64,000 nucleotides of DNA from Elioraea tepidiphila DSM 17972 (lineage in GTDB: Bacteria; Pseudomonadota; Alphaproteobacteria; Acetobacterales; Acetobacteraceae): NCBI RefSeq assembly GCF_000378465.1, contig NZ_KB899930.1:24557-88556 (forward strand), in the 5' to 3' direction. The notes below the pieces were generated by a model. That model searched no databases. It was not told where the DNA came from and saw nothing but the letters and a program-made list of their open reading frames with translations. Numbering within the stretch: position 1 is the stretch's first letter; the number at the start of each line of letters is the position of its first letter. The position numbers were made by a program, and so were the translations under genes. Shown here in pieces: positions 62,812-64,000 of the stretch.

Positions 62812-64000
<1,189 letters not shown>

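Overview
The window is very GC-rich DNA that is almost completely coding. Gene order and content point to an alphaproteobacterium of the Rhodospirillales, most likely Acetobacteraceae. The pointers are the order DUF2066 / CDP-alcohol phosphatidyltransferase / PerM / Hda / ppk / ppx / rnd, the order tlpA <> argH / lptM / lysA / DUF4175, a tiny aa3-oxidase subunit IV, class II DAHP synthase and a tRNA-Tyr / tRNA-Gly / tuf run. The genus is an inference. There is no prophage, CRISPR array, integrase or intact insertion sequence.

Layout. 1-3254: end of a DUF4159 membrane protein, a second large membrane protein and a small ankyrin protein. 3421-9081: a complete dipeptide/oligopeptide ABC transporter (binding protein, two permeases, two ATPases) with 4-base stop/start overlaps. 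9100-10980 (minus): cytochrome oxidase subunit IV, purN and purM. 11059-17845: DUF2066, phospholipid synthase, PerM, Hda, ppk and ppx. 17891-25199: two membrane proteins of unknown function, rnd, a FemAB/GNAT-like protein, a DMT transporter and a nuclease-helicase protein. 25290-36586: gor, aroG class II, a nicotinate phosphoribosyltransferase, a DMT transporter, nadE, an acidic protein, gltX, cysS and cimA. 36659-38648: a metal-responsive unit (CsoR/RcnR-type repressor, RcnA-like exporter, DUF305 protein, cytochrome c). 38688-42607: trmJ, a PEP-CTERM protein in a patch of odd intergenic DNA, a small membrane protein, rpsD, a zincin and a pterin dehydratase. 42617-48123: amidase, drug-efflux MFS and a DUF4175 protein. 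48131-53011: lysA, lptM, a membrane ankyrin protein, argH and a TlpA thioredoxin. 53118-57313: serine-glyoxylate aminotransferase divergent from a fused glycolate/lactate oxidase. 57461-62387: an MFS transporter, protoglobin, a MarR regulator with a cysteine-rich tail, a LOG protein, a hydratase and rlmB. 62505-64000: tRNA-Tyr, tRNA-Gly and tuf, which is cut just before its stop codon.

Most genes are housekeeping and are packed in overlapping operons. The regions that repay attention are: a 41-bp tandem duplication at 38155-38236 that creates a 14-residue relay reading frame between two translationally coupled genes; a G14 homopolymer inside the promoter spacer of the PEP-CTERM gene (possible phase variation); a purM gene with no ordinary start codon; the protoglobin / Cys-tailed MarR pair with two palindromes; a nuclease-like plus DUF2075 helicase protein in a gene pair with unusual codon use; and two families of intergenic palindromes, one of which supplies the C-terminal codons of a transporter gene.
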